This document shows positions 1 to 10,408 of a stretch of 64,000 bases of DNA, piece by piece. The notes beneath the pieces are model-generated. The model ran no database searches and was not told the DNA's origin. It worked only from the letters and a program-made list of their open reading frames with translations. Both the position numbers and the translations under genes were made by a program. Source of the stretch: Nitrospira sp. (GTDB taxonomy: Bacteria > Nitrospirota > Nitrospiria > Nitrospirales > Nitrospiraceae). Within the stretch, counting starts at the first letter, position 1, and each line of letters opens with the position of its first letter. The DNA lies in contig JAFEBL010000013.1 in the NCBI GenBank assembly GCA_018242665.1, positions 62,001 to 126,000 on the forward strand. The letters run 5' to 3'.

Positions 1-305
1 CCCGCCCCTAACAGGCGCTGCACATGACAGGCCGTGGAGGGAAAGGCGCTGTCGGGAGACGTAGTCGACACCAAAATGGCATCCAGCGAGGCGGGAGCCA
101 AACCCGCTGCCTCACAGGCTTGTTGGCATGCAACCACCGCCAAATCCGAGGAGGCCTGTCCCGGGTCCGCCCAATGCCTGGTCCGGATTCCGGTCAGGGC
201 GAGGATCTGTTCAGCACTCAACCCAAGCGGCTCCCCGACCTCCTCGTTGCCGACCTTTCGAGAGGGCACGAACGAACCGGTTCCGACTATGCGACTGCGC
301 TTCAC
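1..305 (-). CDS. fabH: 3-oxoacyl-ACP synthase III (FabH-like), C-terminus cut by window edge
   Basis: N-terminal 101 residues of a ketoacyl-ACP synthase III, the condensing enzyme that starts fatty-acid synthesis (acyl-CoA plus malonyl-ACP) or a related thiolase-fold enzyme. The reading frame opens at GTG 305 with AGGA just upstream. It shows the family start (RIVGTGSFVPSRKV), the TGIRTRHWA segment typical of FabH, and FPSTACHVQ, in which Cys93 is the expected nucleophile. The remainder lies beyond base 1. It is transcribed away from bamD, from a near-consensus promoter at 375-403. Family assignment is strong; because the His/Asn catalytic residues are outside the window, activity and substrate are inferred. 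Confidence 0.85.
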   Translation of the reverse strand, partial: MKRSRIVGTGSFVPSRKVGNEEVGEPLGLSAEQILALTGIRTRHWADPGQASSDLAVVACQQACEAAGLAPASLDAILVSTTSPDSAFPSTACHVQRLLGA

Positions 306-374
306 GGAGTTCCTACCGAAGTATCTTTGAGGATCGTCGACAACTCTCTCCCACTCCTCTGGAGACGCGGCGCG

Positions 375-403
375 ATTATAGGACCCGGCTCGGGGAGGGT
401 CAA
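375..403 (-). promoter_or_regulatory. sigma-70 type promoter for the fabH-like gene
   Basis: On the minus strand TTGACC (403-398) is followed by a 17 bp spacer and a perfect TATAAT (380-375). The start of transcription would be near 368, giving a leader of roughly 60 bases before GTG 305. On the opposite strand a weaker candidate for bamD is TTGCAT (422-427), 17 bp, TAGAAA (445-450). Confidence 0.7.
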
Positions 404-507
404 CCTCCATGCAGAGATTCATTGCATTTCGCCCGATGATCTGCTAGAAAAATTCTGTAGTTACGATTGATCTCGCCTTTGGGTCTTGAGCTGCAAGGAG
501 TTGCTGG

Positions 508-1428
508 ATGCGCTGGCATTCAAGGGAATTGTGTGTGCAGTTGGTCTTGGTTGTTGGTTTACTCTGCGCGGTGGATGGCTGTTCCAGTAAACCGAAACCC
601 ACGGCCGATGCCAAAGCGGTCAGCGGCACCGACGAGCAAATCTTCCTGGGCGATACGATCGAGAAGAACTACGATCCCAACGTCATTATGAAGCGCGGCG
701 AGGCCTTTTTTGACAAGGAAGAATTCGCCGAGGCGATCATCGAATACCAGCATTTTCTGGAGCTGCATCGTGCCCACCCGCTGGCCGTATATGCACAATT
801 CCGGTTAGCCGAAAGCCATCTCCGGATGGGAAAATCGATCGACCGGGACCCGGACCCCATCCAAAAGTCGATTGCCGCCTTCGAGAAGTTGCGCAAGGAC
901 TTCCCCAACAGCAAATACGAAACCCAGGCTCTTCAACGATTGGCTGATTGCCACGATTGGCTCGCGCAGACCCACTTGTTTGTCGGCCAATTCTACTACC
1001 GCCGTTCCTCCTACCTCGCGGCGGCGCATCGCTTCGACCTGATTATGAAAGACTATCCTGACAAGAAGGTGGCCCCGGAAGCCCTGTACTATCTGGCGAT
1101 GACCTATCAGGAACTTGGCGCGAAGGACTGGGCCGTGGAAAAACTTCAGCTCCTCGCCGAAAAATATCCGCAGAGCGAGGTGGCGGACAGCGGCCGTCGC
1201 CTACTGTCCAAATTGGAGAAACAGGTTGCCTCGCCGCCGCCAGTGGTCGCCGCGAACACCCCGCCTCAACGTGAGCCGAGCGAGCCTGCCAACCGGCTCC
1301 TGGCGGCTTCTGTCCCGGAAGCGAGTCTTGCCGCTCCCATGTCGCCGGCCATTCCTGACCTGAAACCGACTCCGAGTGCATCCCTGCGCCAGCCATTTGT
1401 CGCCTGCCGGCTCGGCGCCTGGTGTTGA
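508..1428 (+). CDS. bamD: BamD-like outer-membrane assembly lipoprotein (TPR protein)
   Basis: 306-residue lipoprotein of the BamD/YfiO family, a part of the complex that inserts beta-barrel proteins in the outer membrane. The N-terminus is a lipoprotein signal ending in VDGC, so Cys is the lipidation site. Residues of about 60-235 form TPR-like helical pairs with the usual BamD spacing (FDKEEFAEAIIEYQHFLELH, FPNSKYETQALQRLADC, YYRRSSYLAAAHRF, YPQSEVADSGRRLLSKLE). The last 65 or so residues are Pro/Ala-rich and unlike the conserved core. AAGGAG at 495-500 sits seven bases before ATG 508. It converges on the flavoprotein gene ending at 1455. Confidence 0.85.
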   Translation: MRWHSRELCVQLVLVVGLLCAVDGCSSKPKPTADAKAVSGTDEQIFLGDTIEKNYDPNVIMKRGEAFFDKEEFAEAIIEYQHFLELHRAHPLAVYAQFRLAESHLRMGKSIDRDPDPIQKSIAAFEKLRKDFPNSKYETQALQRLADCHDWLAQTHLFVGQFYYRRSSYLAAAHRFDLIMKDYPDKKVAPEALYYLAMTYQELGAKDWAVEKLQLLAEKYPQSEVADSGRRLLSKLEKQVASPPPVVAANTPPQREPSEPANRLLAASVPEASLAAPMSPAIPDLKPTPSASLRQPFVACRLGAWC

Positions 1429-1454
1429 GTCTCGGCTGCTGACCGATCCCTCGT

Positions 1455-2663
1455 TCACCGCATCTGCAACGCTTCGAGAAGGAGGTCATTGACCGACGCC
1501 TTCAGCCGCTGTTTCGCTTCAGGCAGAAACTGCGCGGCGGTCGTGTGCCCCTGCAATACCTTGAAATAGGCCTGCACCACCTCCTGATAGCGACGCAGCA
1601 ATGTAAAGGCGAGACGGGGAAAGGTGTAGACAACTCTCGCAATACGACCTGTCACACGAAAGTCCGGAAGAATCTCTCGCTCCAACGCCGCCTCATAGGC
1701 AAGCAGTGATTCCGCACCGATCCGCTTCTCTTCCAGAATCGCTCGAGCGACCATCTGCCCGGACCGGACCGCGTAGTAGATGCCCTCCCCGAACAACGGA
1801 TCGACCAAATGCCCCGCATCACCGATCAACGCCGCACGTCCGCGGACAAAGAGGGAGTGGCCATTCTTTGCGTCCCACCCTTCTGGTTCTGAGTAGGCGG
1901 GAATCGGGTGCCCAAGCGGGCGTGGAACGTCCCACCCCCTCAGGTTCGCCCCTTCCTGCACGAACCGATCGAAGGTTGCGCGAAGACTCGTCGCTTTCCG
2001 ACGAAATTCTCCCACGCCCACTGAGAGACAGTCTCGCTTCGGAAAAATCCATCCATAGCCATGCCGAGCCGCGCCCACATCCACGAGAATCGTCCCCGCG
2101 CCGGGGAAATCTCGCCCATCACGGATCTGCACTTCGCTTTCCAGCGCAGGAGCCCGATACTGCGAGCGGTTCGGAAACAGGTGTCGTGCGACCAGACTAT
2201 TGGCCCCGTCCGCACCGATCACCAGCTGCGCGCGAAATCGCCCATGCCCGGTGACCACCTCCACGCCACTGCTATCCTGAGAAATCTCGTCTACACCGGC
2301 ATCGGTACGAATGTCGGCTCCCGCTTCTATCGCCTGTTGCACCAGATAGTGATCGAACCGATCGCGCATGACCATATAGGCGATGGGCTCTGAGGCATGA
2401 ATCACCAGCGGATCCCGGCCTCGATGGACAAACTGCACACCCGTGATGGTCTGCTCAACAACTGACCGAAAACCTGGGTCCAACAATTGTTCGATACGCG
2501 CCGAGAGGCCGCCGCCGCATACTTTGTAACGCGGATGAGTATCCCTCTCCAAACCGAGCACCGCCAGGCCACCACGACTGAGCACCGCCGCAGCGGTGGC
2601 GCCTGCAGGCCCCAGGCCGACAACCACCACATCATACGCTGTACACATCTCGCCACCAGTCAT
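1455..2663 (-). CDS. Geranylgeranyl-reductase-family FAD-dependent oxidoreductase
   Basis: About 402-residue flavoprotein of the geranylgeranyl reductase / ChlP-like family, which saturates isoprenoid double bonds or acts on related lipids. It has the Rossmann FAD motif VVVGLGPAGATAAAVLSRGG near the N-terminus, RYKVCGGGLS (a family hallmark), a second FAD motif VIGADGANSLVARHL, and GDAGHLVDPLFGEGIYYA near residue 300. The open frame runs further upstream to 3083, but that part overlaps ccdA in another frame and is not coding. I start at ATG 2663; ATG 2648, preceded by GGTGGCGAG, is an equally plausible start. It is last in a run of minus-strand genes behind ccdA, with a 110 bp gap. Substrate is unknown; a role in quinone or membrane-lipid side-chain reduction is inference. 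Confidence 0.8.
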   Translation of the reverse strand: MTGGEMCTAYDVVVVGLGPAGATAAAVLSRGGLAVLGLERDTHPRYKVCGGGLSARIEQLLDPGFRSVVEQTITGVQFVHRGRDPLVIHASEPIAYMVMRDRFDHYLVQQAIEAGADIRTDAGVDEISQDSSGVEVVTGHGRFRAQLVIGADGANSLVARHLFPNRSQYRAPALESEVQIRDGRDFPGAGTILVDVGAARHGYGWIFPKRDCLSVGVGEFRRKATSLRATFDRFVQEGANLRGWDVPRPLGHPIPAYSEPEGWDAKNGHSLFVRGRAALIGDAGHLVDPLFGEGIYYAVRSGQMVARAILEEKRIGAESLLAYEAALEREILPDFRVTGRIARVVYTFPRLAFTLLRRYQEVVQAYFKVLQGHTTAAQFLPEAKQRLKASVNDLLLEALQMR

Positions 2664-2773
2664 ATGCGACCGACCATGTGTTGATGTCCTCCGGCAGGGA
2701 GCCTGCGCGAAAAGCCGGCCGTGATACGACGGGAATGTTCGGAAAGAACCAGACGGGAAAACGCAGACCCGGA

Positions 2774-3520
2774 TTACTGCCCGAGATACCAACCGATCCC
2801 GTATCGCTCGAGAAAGCTCGTGATCATGGTCAGCGAATTGGCATAGATCATCACACCCACGACAATGAGGAGGACCCCGCTGACGGTGGAGACGCCCCAA
2901 AGGTAGGTGCGCACTTCTTTGAAGTAACTGAGAAATCGATCCACGCCCAACGCGGTCAGAAACAGCGGCAGCGCCAACCCCAAAGAATAACATGTGAGCA
3001 AGATGATCCCGCTCATCATCGATTCCGTCGTGCTGGCATAGAGCAGAATCGTTCCCAAGACAGGTCCCACACAGGGGGTCCATCCCGCCGCGAACGCGAC
3101 ACCGATCAAGAACGAGCCCAGCAACCCGGCCGGCCGGTTACGAAACTGGTACCGGTGTTCCATCTTCAGAAAATTGAGATTCAGCACGCCCAACAAATAC
3201 AGACCAAACACAATCACCACGATCCCCCCGAAGCGTCGCAGATGCTCCTGGTAGGTGATCAACGCCTGGCCCAACAGGCTTGCCGACGCCCCGAATGCCA
3301 CAAACACCGCGGAGAATCCGGCGATAAACAGAAGAGAATTGACGACGATCGCCTTGCGGAATCGGCTGCGTTCCGAGACATCGGTCAATTGTTCAATCGA
3401 CAGCCCGGTGATGTAGGAAATGTACGAGGGCACGAGGGGCAGCACACAGGGAGACACGAACGATAACAACCCGGCAGAAAACGCAGCCACCAGTGAGATC
3501 GATTGCACCGAGTCAGTCAT
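2774..3520 (-). CDS. ccdA: Cytochrome c biogenesis protein CcdA (thiol-disulfide transporter)
   Basis: 248-residue integral membrane protein carrying reducing equivalents from cytoplasmic thioredoxin to periplasmic thioredoxins, so that apocytochrome c cysteines are reduced for haem attachment. Six hydrophobic segments are visible. The two redox cysteines lie in conserved settings, SFVSPCVLPLVP in the first segment and GWTPCVGPVLG in the fourth. The ATG overlaps the 3' end of the upstream thioredoxin gene by eight bases, so the two are probably translationally coupled. Its place after two ResA-like genes and downstream of resB/ccsA fits its role in System II maturation. Confidence 0.95.
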   Translation of the reverse strand: MTDSVQSISLVAAFSAGLLSFVSPCVLPLVPSYISYITGLSIEQLTDVSERSRFRKAIVVNSLLFIAGFSAVFVAFGASASLLGQALITYQEHLRRFGGIVVIVFGLYLLGVLNLNFLKMEHRYQFRNRPAGLLGSFLIGVAFAAGWTPCVGPVLGTILLYASTTESMMSGIILLTCYSLGLALPLFLTALGVDRFLSYFKEVRTYLWGVSTVSGVLLIVVGVMIYANSLTMITSFLERYGIGWYLGQ

Positions 3521-4085
3521 GCGAGGACTCCTGGACGAGCGCTTCGACTAGACGTTTTCCCGCCGGCGCACTCCAGTCGCGGGCGCCGGGAATCCGGTTG
3601 CGGATGATGCCCTTACGGTCAATCAGGAAGGTCATCGGCAGCTGACGAGCACCATACTGAAGGCCGATTCTGAAATCGGCATCATGCAGCACAGGAAACG
3701 TAAACCCGACCTCTTGCTGAAAAGGACGCGTCACCGCCGTGCCCTGAGCATCGGTTGACACGGCCAGGATCTCAAACTCCTTGCGGCTGAACGATCGGTA
3801 CAACCGCTCCATCGCCGGCATCTCGATTTTACAGGGGCCGCACCAGGTCGCCCAAAAATTGAGCAGGACGACTTTGCCGCGGAATTGATCGAGTGTCACG
3901 TTGAAGCCCTGGGAATCCTTGAGCAGAAAGTTCGGGGCTTCTTCATCGATCTGAGGAGCCCGGCTGGCAACTGGAACGGGCGTGTAACTCCCGGGGGTCG
4001 ACGCTCCCCGGGCATCGGCAAGAATGGCTCCGCCGATCATCAACCCCATCCCAACCATGGAGAGTACGGACCAGCGATTCATCAT
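3513..4085 (-). CDS. resA: ResA/TlpA-family thiol-disulfide oxidoreductase (second copy)
   Basis: About 190 residues, with an N-terminal hydrophobic segment (signal or anchor, residues about 5-25) followed by a periplasmic thioredoxin fold. The active site is FWATWCGPCKIEMP (Cys82, Cys85) and a cis-Pro region LPMTFLIDRKG follows. The family reduces the CXXCH cysteines of apocytochrome c. ATG 4085 was chosen because it lies six bases after the stop of the preceding paralogue; the longer open frame to 4190 overlaps that gene. It differs from the first copy in the cis-Pro loop (LPMTF instead of VPETY), which suggests a different partner. Confidence 0.88.
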   Translation of the reverse strand: MMNRWSVLSMVGMGLMIGGAILADARGASTPGSYTPVPVASRAPQIDEEAPNFLLKDSQGFNVTLDQFRGKVVLLNFWATWCGPCKIEMPAMERLYRSFSRKEFEILAVSTDAQGTAVTRPFQQEVGFTFPVLHDADFRIGLQYGARQLPMTFLIDRKGIIRNRIPGARDWSAPAGKRLVEALVQESSHD

Positions 4086-4090
4086 CACAT

Positions 4091-4714
4091 TCACGAGGCC
4101 GGCGACACCTGAGCAGCGGGCAGGCTCGCCGCCTTTTCGGCCGGTTTTAACAATTGCGTGAGCACCTTGAGATTGTCGAGACGCGTCCAATCCCGAGGCC
4201 CGATCACCTTTTCACGCAACACGCCTTGCTGATCGATAATATAGGTCTCAGGCACGCCCATTAACTTATAGCGCTTATCCGTTTGTCCCCAGGAATCGAC
4301 CAGCACGGGGAAGGTGAGATTCAATCCTTTGACAAAAGGCGGGATCTCTTTCTTCGTCGTCACCCGATCGATGCTGACTGCCAGGATGACCAACCCATCC
4401 TTTTCGAAATTCTTGTACAACACTTCCATGGAAGGCATTTCTTCACGGCAGGGCTTGCACCAGGTCGCCCAAAAATTCAGGAAGACGACTTTGCCCCGAT
4501 AGTCCGACAATCGCAACGGCTTCTCATTCAAATCAGGAAGCTGAAAGTCCGGCGCCTGCTTGCCAACGACGAGAGGTTCGTACTTTGAACTCTGCAGCCA
4601 GACCACCAAAAACATTGCGCCCAAAATGGCAGCGGCGGCAAGCACGACAACCGTTCGACCAGGTCCCTTTCGCCCCGTGGTCTCGGATGATGTCTGATTC
4701 GTCTGGTCACTCAT
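4091..4714 (-). CDS. resA: ResA/TlpA-family thiol-disulfide oxidoreductase (first copy)
   Basis: 207-residue membrane-anchored thioredoxin. The cytoplasmic N-terminus (about 20 residues) is followed by one transmembrane helix (VVVLAAAAILGAMFLVVWL), a ResA-type start (GKQAPDFQLPDLN) and the redox site FWATWCKPCREEMP (Cys86, Cys89). GVPETYIIDQQG near residue 160 is the ResA-type cis-Pro loop. It is expected to reduce apocytochrome c haem-binding cysteines outside the membrane, itself reduced by CcdA. It starts four bases after the ccsA stop codon, within a tightly packed operon. Having two ResA-like genes in tandem is unusual; one could serve other periplasmic thiol proteins. Confidence 0.92.
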   Translation of the reverse strand: MSDQTNQTSSETTGRKGPGRTVVVLAAAAILGAMFLVVWLQSSKYEPLVVGKQAPDFQLPDLNEKPLRLSDYRGKVVFLNFWATWCKPCREEMPSMEVLYKNFEKDGLVILAVSIDRVTTKKEIPPFVKGLNLTFPVLVDSWGQTDKRYKLMGVPETYIIDQQGVLREKVIGPRDWTRLDNLKVLTQLLKPAEKAASLPAAQVSPAS

Positions 4715-4717
4715 GGT

Positions 4718-5632
4718 CTACGCGTACGCATGAAGACCGGAGAGCAGGAAATTCACTCCCCAGAAGCAGAAAATCACCATCAAAAATCCGAAGATCGCGT
4801 AGATGGCCGCCTTATGCCCTTCCCATCCCCGCGTCATCCGGGCGTGGATGTAGGCCCCATAGATCAACCATACGATCAGCGACCAGGTTTCCTTGGGGTC
4901 CCAACTCCAGTACCCGCCCCACGCATAGTTGGCCCACATCGCTCCCAGGATGATCCCGAAGGCCAGCAGCGGGAATCCCAACATGATCGCCTTATACCCC
5001 AGCTCATCGATCGTTTCGAGATCGGGGAAGGCCGCATAAAATCTTGACTGGATGCCACGATTCACCGCCCGCTCCTTGAACAGATACATCAGCCCCAACC
5101 CGCCGGCCATGGCAAAGGCCGCATAACTCGTCAGCGTGACGGAGACGTGGATATAAATCCAATAACTGTTCAATGCCGGGACGAGTGGCTCAGCGGTTTG
5201 ATATCGATAGGGCAGCAGCGACGCCGCGCCCATGGCAATGAACCCAATACCCACCACAAATGCGCCGACCGCTTTGATTCGGTATCGGAATTCCAGAAGC
5301 ACGTATCCCAGAATAATGGCCCAGGATACGTAGGCCATGGCCTCGAACTGATTCGACCACGGAGCGAAGGTCCCCGAATGCTCCATTCGCTCAAACGCGC
5401 GGGTGGTCAACGCGAGGGTATTTAGTACCCATCCGAATACGGTGACTAACGTCGCGACTTGCCCTAACTGGGTGGCCCAGGCGCCATCACGGTCTTCCAG
5501 GTTGTCGATCGGATGCCCCGCCGGAGCCATCTGCATGGCGGGACGCTTGGCGAAAAGATACGCGACATAGAGGCTCAGGGCGGCCAGGTAGAGCCAGAAT
5601 GTCATATCGAAGAGAAATAGTGATCGCATCAT
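4718..5632 (-). CDS. ccsA: System II cytochrome c haem-handling protein CcsA/ResC
   Basis: 304-residue polytopic membrane protein of the haem handling family. With ResB it moves haem across the membrane and joins it to CXXCH cysteines. About eight hydrophobic segments are visible. The signature WWD-type motif is present as WGGYWSWDPKETWSLIVW near residue 235, with conserved flanking histidines (YIHV, LHAY). GGAGG five bases ahead of ATG 5632 decides the start; the open frame up to 5665 lacks such a site. It lies between resB and the first resA gene in the same direction. Confidence 0.93.
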   Translation of the reverse strand: MMRSLFLFDMTFWLYLAALSLYVAYLFAKRPAMQMAPAGHPIDNLEDRDGAWATQLGQVATLVTVFGWVLNTLALTTRAFERMEHSGTFAPWSNQFEAMAYVSWAIILGYVLLEFRYRIKAVGAFVVGIGFIAMGAASLLPYRYQTAEPLVPALNSYWIYIHVSVTLTSYAAFAMAGGLGLMYLFKERAVNRGIQSRFYAAFPDLETIDELGYKAIMLGFPLLAFGIILGAMWANYAWGGYWSWDPKETWSLIVWLIYGAYIHARMTRGWEGHKAAIYAIFGFLMVIFCFWGVNFLLSGLHAYA

Positions 5633-5715
5633 ACGGGCCTCCGTCTCTTGTATCCTAGCGGGCATCCCGGCGCAAAGAAGGTGCCTTCGGCTTGGAGTGC
5701 CTGGATCTTCCGAAA

Positions 5716-7146
5716 TCAGGTCTGTGCTTGAATCTTTTCCGTCAGCTTTTTGAACTCTTTTTGAAAATCGATTTGACTCTTATGCGTGGTGCCCCCGAGG
5801 TGCAGCGTCACCCCGGACTCGCCAGGGATAATCTTCGCCCACAGCCGCCGGTGATAAATCAGCGACGACAGCGTCATGCCCACGACCAACATCGTACACC
5901 CAATCCACACCATGTTGATGCCGGGATTCCTCGCAATCTGCAGTCCGGTGAACTTCTTGGGCTGATATCCGATAAATTCGAACTGATAGGCCGAATCCTT
6001 GATCTCAAACAGATCCGGGTAATGATAAAACACCCAGGGCGTGGATTGCACGGAGCTGCGCTCATCCACCGTCAACCGAATGGCAGGGTTAGCGTGTTCA
6101 GCCGTCTTGGAGAAGACCTTTTTCTCGGTCGAATTAAAGGCAAAATCCGCCACGAAATCGGTCATTTTCATTTTTAACGGCAGTCCGTCCACAGCCTTTT
6201 CCTTATTCCACTCCAGATCGACCGTCGCCAGGATTTTCTCGCTCGCCTTCTCCTTGATATTGATGCGCGCCGCTTCAATTTGGTCCCAAGCATCGCCATA
6301 ACTGGACTGATAGAACCAAATGCCCTTATAGACCAACGGATCGTTGACGGTGATGGTCTTCGTCATGGTCGGCGTCCCCTGATCGATGACCGTCAGGGTG
6401 CTGTTATAGGACTTCACCGACCCGTTTTCATGGTAGTCGATCCAGAACTTGTCGACGCGTAAATCAAAGTTGCCCCGCGGGATATGATAGGTCTGTCCCT
6501 CGAGACAGACTCCGAACTCCTGAAATCCATAATAGCTGCCCAAGAGCCCGCCCAAGACGATGACCGTCGCGCTCAAATGGGCGACATGCGCCCCGATCCG
6601 GCCCATGATGCCTTTGGTCGCATAGACGGTGATTTCCCCAGGATCGCTTTTCGCCAGCACCCGGTAACCTTTTTCAGCAAACAGCCTCACCAGGCGCTCA
6701 GCAACAGTTTCCTTGGGTTGGCCGAGCGCAAGGGTGGTCTGCTGCTTCATCCCCTGGATAAAGGACAGCGAGACACTGACCTTATCCTGGCGCATCGAGC
6801 GCCAGACGCCAGGAAATCGTTTGTAAAAACAGGTGAGCGAATTGACGCAGAGCAGTCCGAGCAGCCCCGTAAACCACCAGGTATGATAGACATCCGTAAA
6901 CCCCAGGCGAAGAAACCAGCGATAGGCCTCCTCTCCGTATTCCTGCACATAGGTTTCCGGGCGTTCGCCTTGCTGGATGACCGTACCGATGGTCGCGGTC
7001 ATGGCGAGGACAATGAACAAGAACATCGCCAACTTGATCGAGGCGAAAAAGTCGACGACTTCGCGGGAAAATTCATCCCATCCCAGTCCGGACGTGGAAG
7101 GCCGCGGCGCGCTTACATCGGATGCTGCATCGAATTTATCGTTCAT
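5716..7146 (-). CDS. resB: System II cytochrome c biogenesis protein ResB/Ccs1
   Basis: 476-residue ResB-family membrane protein, the partner of CcsA in the cytochrome c synthase complex. It has three N-terminal hydrophobic segments (SIKLAMFLFIVLAMTATIGTV, a segment near residue 90, and HLSATVIVLGGLLGSYYG), then a large extracytoplasmic domain of about 200 residues, and a last helix (GINMVWIGCTMLVVGMTLSSLIYH). It leads the maturation operon. A good promoter lies at 7320-7349. The operon supplies haem attachment for the multi- and monohaem cytochromes expected in such a chemolithotroph, including those encoded at 35-37 kb. Confidence 0.93.
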   Translation of the reverse strand: MNDKFDAASDVSAPRPSTSGLGWDEFSREVVDFFASIKLAMFLFIVLAMTATIGTVIQQGERPETYVQEYGEEAYRWFLRLGFTDVYHTWWFTGLLGLLCVNSLTCFYKRFPGVWRSMRQDKVSVSLSFIQGMKQQTTLALGQPKETVAERLVRLFAEKGYRVLAKSDPGEITVYATKGIMGRIGAHVAHLSATVIVLGGLLGSYYGFQEFGVCLEGQTYHIPRGNFDLRVDKFWIDYHENGSVKSYNSTLTVIDQGTPTMTKTITVNDPLVYKGIWFYQSSYGDAWDQIEAARINIKEKASEKILATVDLEWNKEKAVDGLPLKMKMTDFVADFAFNSTEKKVFSKTAEHANPAIRLTVDERSSVQSTPWVFYHYPDLFEIKDSAYQFEFIGYQPKKFTGLQIARNPGINMVWIGCTMLVVGMTLSSLIYHRRLWAKIIPGESGVTLHLGGTTHKSQIDFQKEFKKLTEKIQAQT

Positions 7147-7319
7147 GAATCAACAGGCCTCGTTGCTTCGACCTGGCCGCCATACAGACCCCATCATCAT
7201 ACCCACTGACGAGCGACGTGTGGGATCCTGCGGCCAATTTCAGGCCGGGACTACGAGGTTGGACGTGTTGGGGCAGAGCGTCTATGATGAAAATGTTCCA
7301 AATGCGCGAAAAGAAAGCC

Positions 7320-7349
7320 ATCTTACAAGTCGTCTCAAAGGGCTGTCAA
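7320..7349 (-). promoter_or_regulatory. sigma-70 type promoter for the resB-ccsA-resA-resA-ccdA operon
   Basis: Minus-strand TTGACA (7349-7344), 18 bp spacer, TAAGAT (7325-7320). It predicts a start near 7313 and a leader of about 165 bases before ATG 7146. Confidence 0.65.
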
Positions 7350-7397
7350 GCAAGCGCCACGCGCGATGCCACGCTGCACCAATTCCAGAGAGAACGG

Positions 7398-7426
7398 TGG
7401 ACAAAAATTCTCGAGTCGGCTACTAT
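7398..7426 (+). promoter_or_regulatory. Candidate promoter for metK
   Basis: TGGACA (7398-7403), 17 bp, TACTAT (7421-7426). The start would be near 7433, about 110 bases before the metK ATG. A second, more distant candidate is at 7259-7288. Confidence 0.45.
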
Positions 7427-7545
7427 TGCTTTAGTTTTTTGCGGAGTTGCCGTATCTGTGCACGTGCAGAGTCTTCCCGTTCGTTCGTCGTGCTGCCTAA
7501 CTCTAACCGCCGCATCCTCGAATCACTTCACTTCCAGGGGGAACA

Positions 7546-8694
7546 ATGAGACATAACTATTTGTTTACGTCTGAGTCGGTCACCGAAGGGCACCCCGACA
7601 AGATCGCCGATCAAATTTCCGATGGAATTCTCGATGCCATTATCGCCCAGGACAAACTTTCCCGCGTGGCCTGCGAGACGATTCTCACAACCGGTATCGC
7701 CTTCGTCGCCGGAGAAATTTCCACCAAAGCCTATGTCGAGATCCCGGATATCATCCGTGACGTGATCAAGGACGTCGGCTATACCGATGCCTCCTGGGGC
7801 TTTGACTCCAACACGTGTTCCGTCCTGACCTCCATCCACCAGCAGTCCAGCGATATCGCCATGGGAGTCGATTCCGGCGGCGCGGGAGACCAGGGTCTCA
7901 TGTTTGGATACGCCACCAACGAAACGACCGAGCTCATGCCGATGCCGATCGTGCTGGCGCATCGTCTCACCAAACGCCTGGCCGAAGTGCGGAAGAAGAA
8001 AATTCTGAAGTGGGTTCGCCCCGACGGCAAATCGCAAGTCACGGTCGAGTACAAGGACGGCAAGCCCTTCCGGGTCGATACCATCGTCGTCTCCACTCAG
8101 CATAGCCCCGATGTGACGAACAAGCAGATCGAAAAGGATCTGATGGAGCACGTGATTCGCCCGGTGATGCCGAAGGGCCTCTATGACCCCACCAGCGTGA
8201 AACATCACATCAATCCGACCGGCCGCTTCGTGGTCGGCGGGCCGATGGGCGATACCGGCCTGACCGGCCGCAAGATTATCGTCGACACCTACGGCGGCCA
8301 CGGCAGCCATGGCGGCGGCGCGTTCTCGGGAAAAGATCCATCCAAGGTAGACCGCTCCGCATCCTATATGGCTCGCTACATCGCGAAAAACATCGTGGCG
8401 GCAGGCTTGGCCGCAAAATGCGAAGTCCAGCTGGCCTATGCGATCGGAGTCGCCGATCCCGTCTCCGTACTGGTTGACACGAAGGATACGGAGAAGGTCG
8501 CCCCTGAAAGTTTGGACAAGCTGGTGCGGAAACATTTCCCGCTCACCCCGCGCGGGATTATTGACCACCTCAAGCTCCGCCGGCCGATTTTCCGGAAGAC
8601 GGCTGCCTATGGACATTTCGGCCGCAACGAACCCGAATTCACGTGGGAGAAGACCGACAAGGCGAAGGCTCTGCGGAAGGATGCAGGGCTCTAA
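7546..8694 (+). CDS. metK: S-adenosylmethionine synthetase MetK
   Basis: 382-residue methionine adenosyltransferase making SAM from methionine and ATP. The sequence shows [18 protein letters not shown] at the N-terminus, [12 protein letters not shown] near residue 110, the methionine-site/P-loop-like [16 protein letters not shown] near residue 255, and the C-terminal [14 protein letters not shown]. Length and motif order are normal for the bacterial enzyme. GGGGG lies a few bases before ATG 7546. With ahcY immediately downstream it covers formation of SAM and removal of SAH. Confidence 0.97.
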   Translation: MRHNYLFTSESVTEGHPDKIADQISDGILDAIIAQDKLSRVACETILTTGIAFVAGEISTKAYVEIPDIIRDVIKDVGYTDASWGFDSNTCSVLTSIHQQSSDIAMGVDSGGAGDQGLMFGYATNETTELMPMPIVLAHRLTKRLAEVRKKKILKWVRPDGKSQVTVEYKDGKPFRVDTIVVSTQHSPDVTNKQIEKDLMEHVIRPVMPKGLYDPTSVKHHINPTGRFVVGGPMGDTGLTGRKIIVDTYGGHGSHGGGAFSGKDPSKVDRSASYMARYIAKNIVAAGLAAKCEVQLAYAIGVADPVSVLVDTKDTEKVAPESLDKLVRKHFPLTPRGIIDHLKLRRPIFRKTAAYGHFGRNEPEFTWEKTDKAKALRKDAGL

Positions 8695-10056
<1,362 letters not shown>

Positions 10057-10408
10057 CAGATTCATGACGTGCCGGAGCCTCGCTCATCGAGGTTCCGGCC
10101 GGTCGTTCCTCAGGATCTCGGCCCAAGCCTCCAACCCCATTCCACCTTTCCCCGCGTACGTCACTGCACTCCCCGCAGTTCTTTTCACAAGCCCAGTCCC
10201 TGAAGATCATGGCAGCCATGCGCAACAAGGTCCTGTGAACATCCCTTCTTTGACACAGCGCGACATGACTATATGGAAGGGAATGAGTGGGGAGCACACG
10301 CCGGAGCGTTGCCGCTCTTAGCCTGAGAGAGACATCTTACTAGGGATGCGCGTGCTGAGAAGGATTCGGGAGTTCAGCGGATGAGTCTCAGCCATGTAGG
10401 CCTGGCCC
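10057..10408. other. Intergenic region between ahcY and the radical SAM gene
   Basis: 352 bases between two convergent genes. A hairpin (10071-10099) follows ahcY. No frame in the rest has a ribosome binding site or recognisable protein features, and I see no RNA gene. Confidence 0.5.
10071..10099 (+). terminator. Terminator-like hairpin after ahcY
   Basis: A 12-bp stem with one G-T pair (10071-10082 with 10088-10099) and a five-base loop starts 15 bases after the ahcY stop codon. There is no clear T run, so it may be a weak terminator or an mRNA 3' end protector. Confidence 0.5.

Larger units (their letters stand above)
7147..7545. other. Divergent resB / metK promoter region, no gene
   Basis: 399 bases without a credible coding frame. 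They hold the minus-strand resB promoter (7320-7349) and two plus-strand candidates for metK (7398-7426, and TTGGAC 7259-7264, 18 bp, TATGAT 7283-7288). I looked for SAM-, SAH- or SAM-II-type riboswitch cores before metK and saw none. Confidence 0.6.

Noticed and set aside
2664-3083. 140-codon N-terminal extension of the flavoprotein frame
   Set aside because: It overlaps ccdA in another frame, has no membrane or domain features, and the FAD motif sits right after ATG 2648/2663.
7147-7545. Possible SAM or SAH riboswitch before metK
   Set aside because: No known conserved core could be found; only promoter-like elements are visible.
10057-10408. Small open frames between ahcY and the radical SAM gene
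   Set aside because: No ribosome binding sites and compositions expected of GC-rich noncoding frames.
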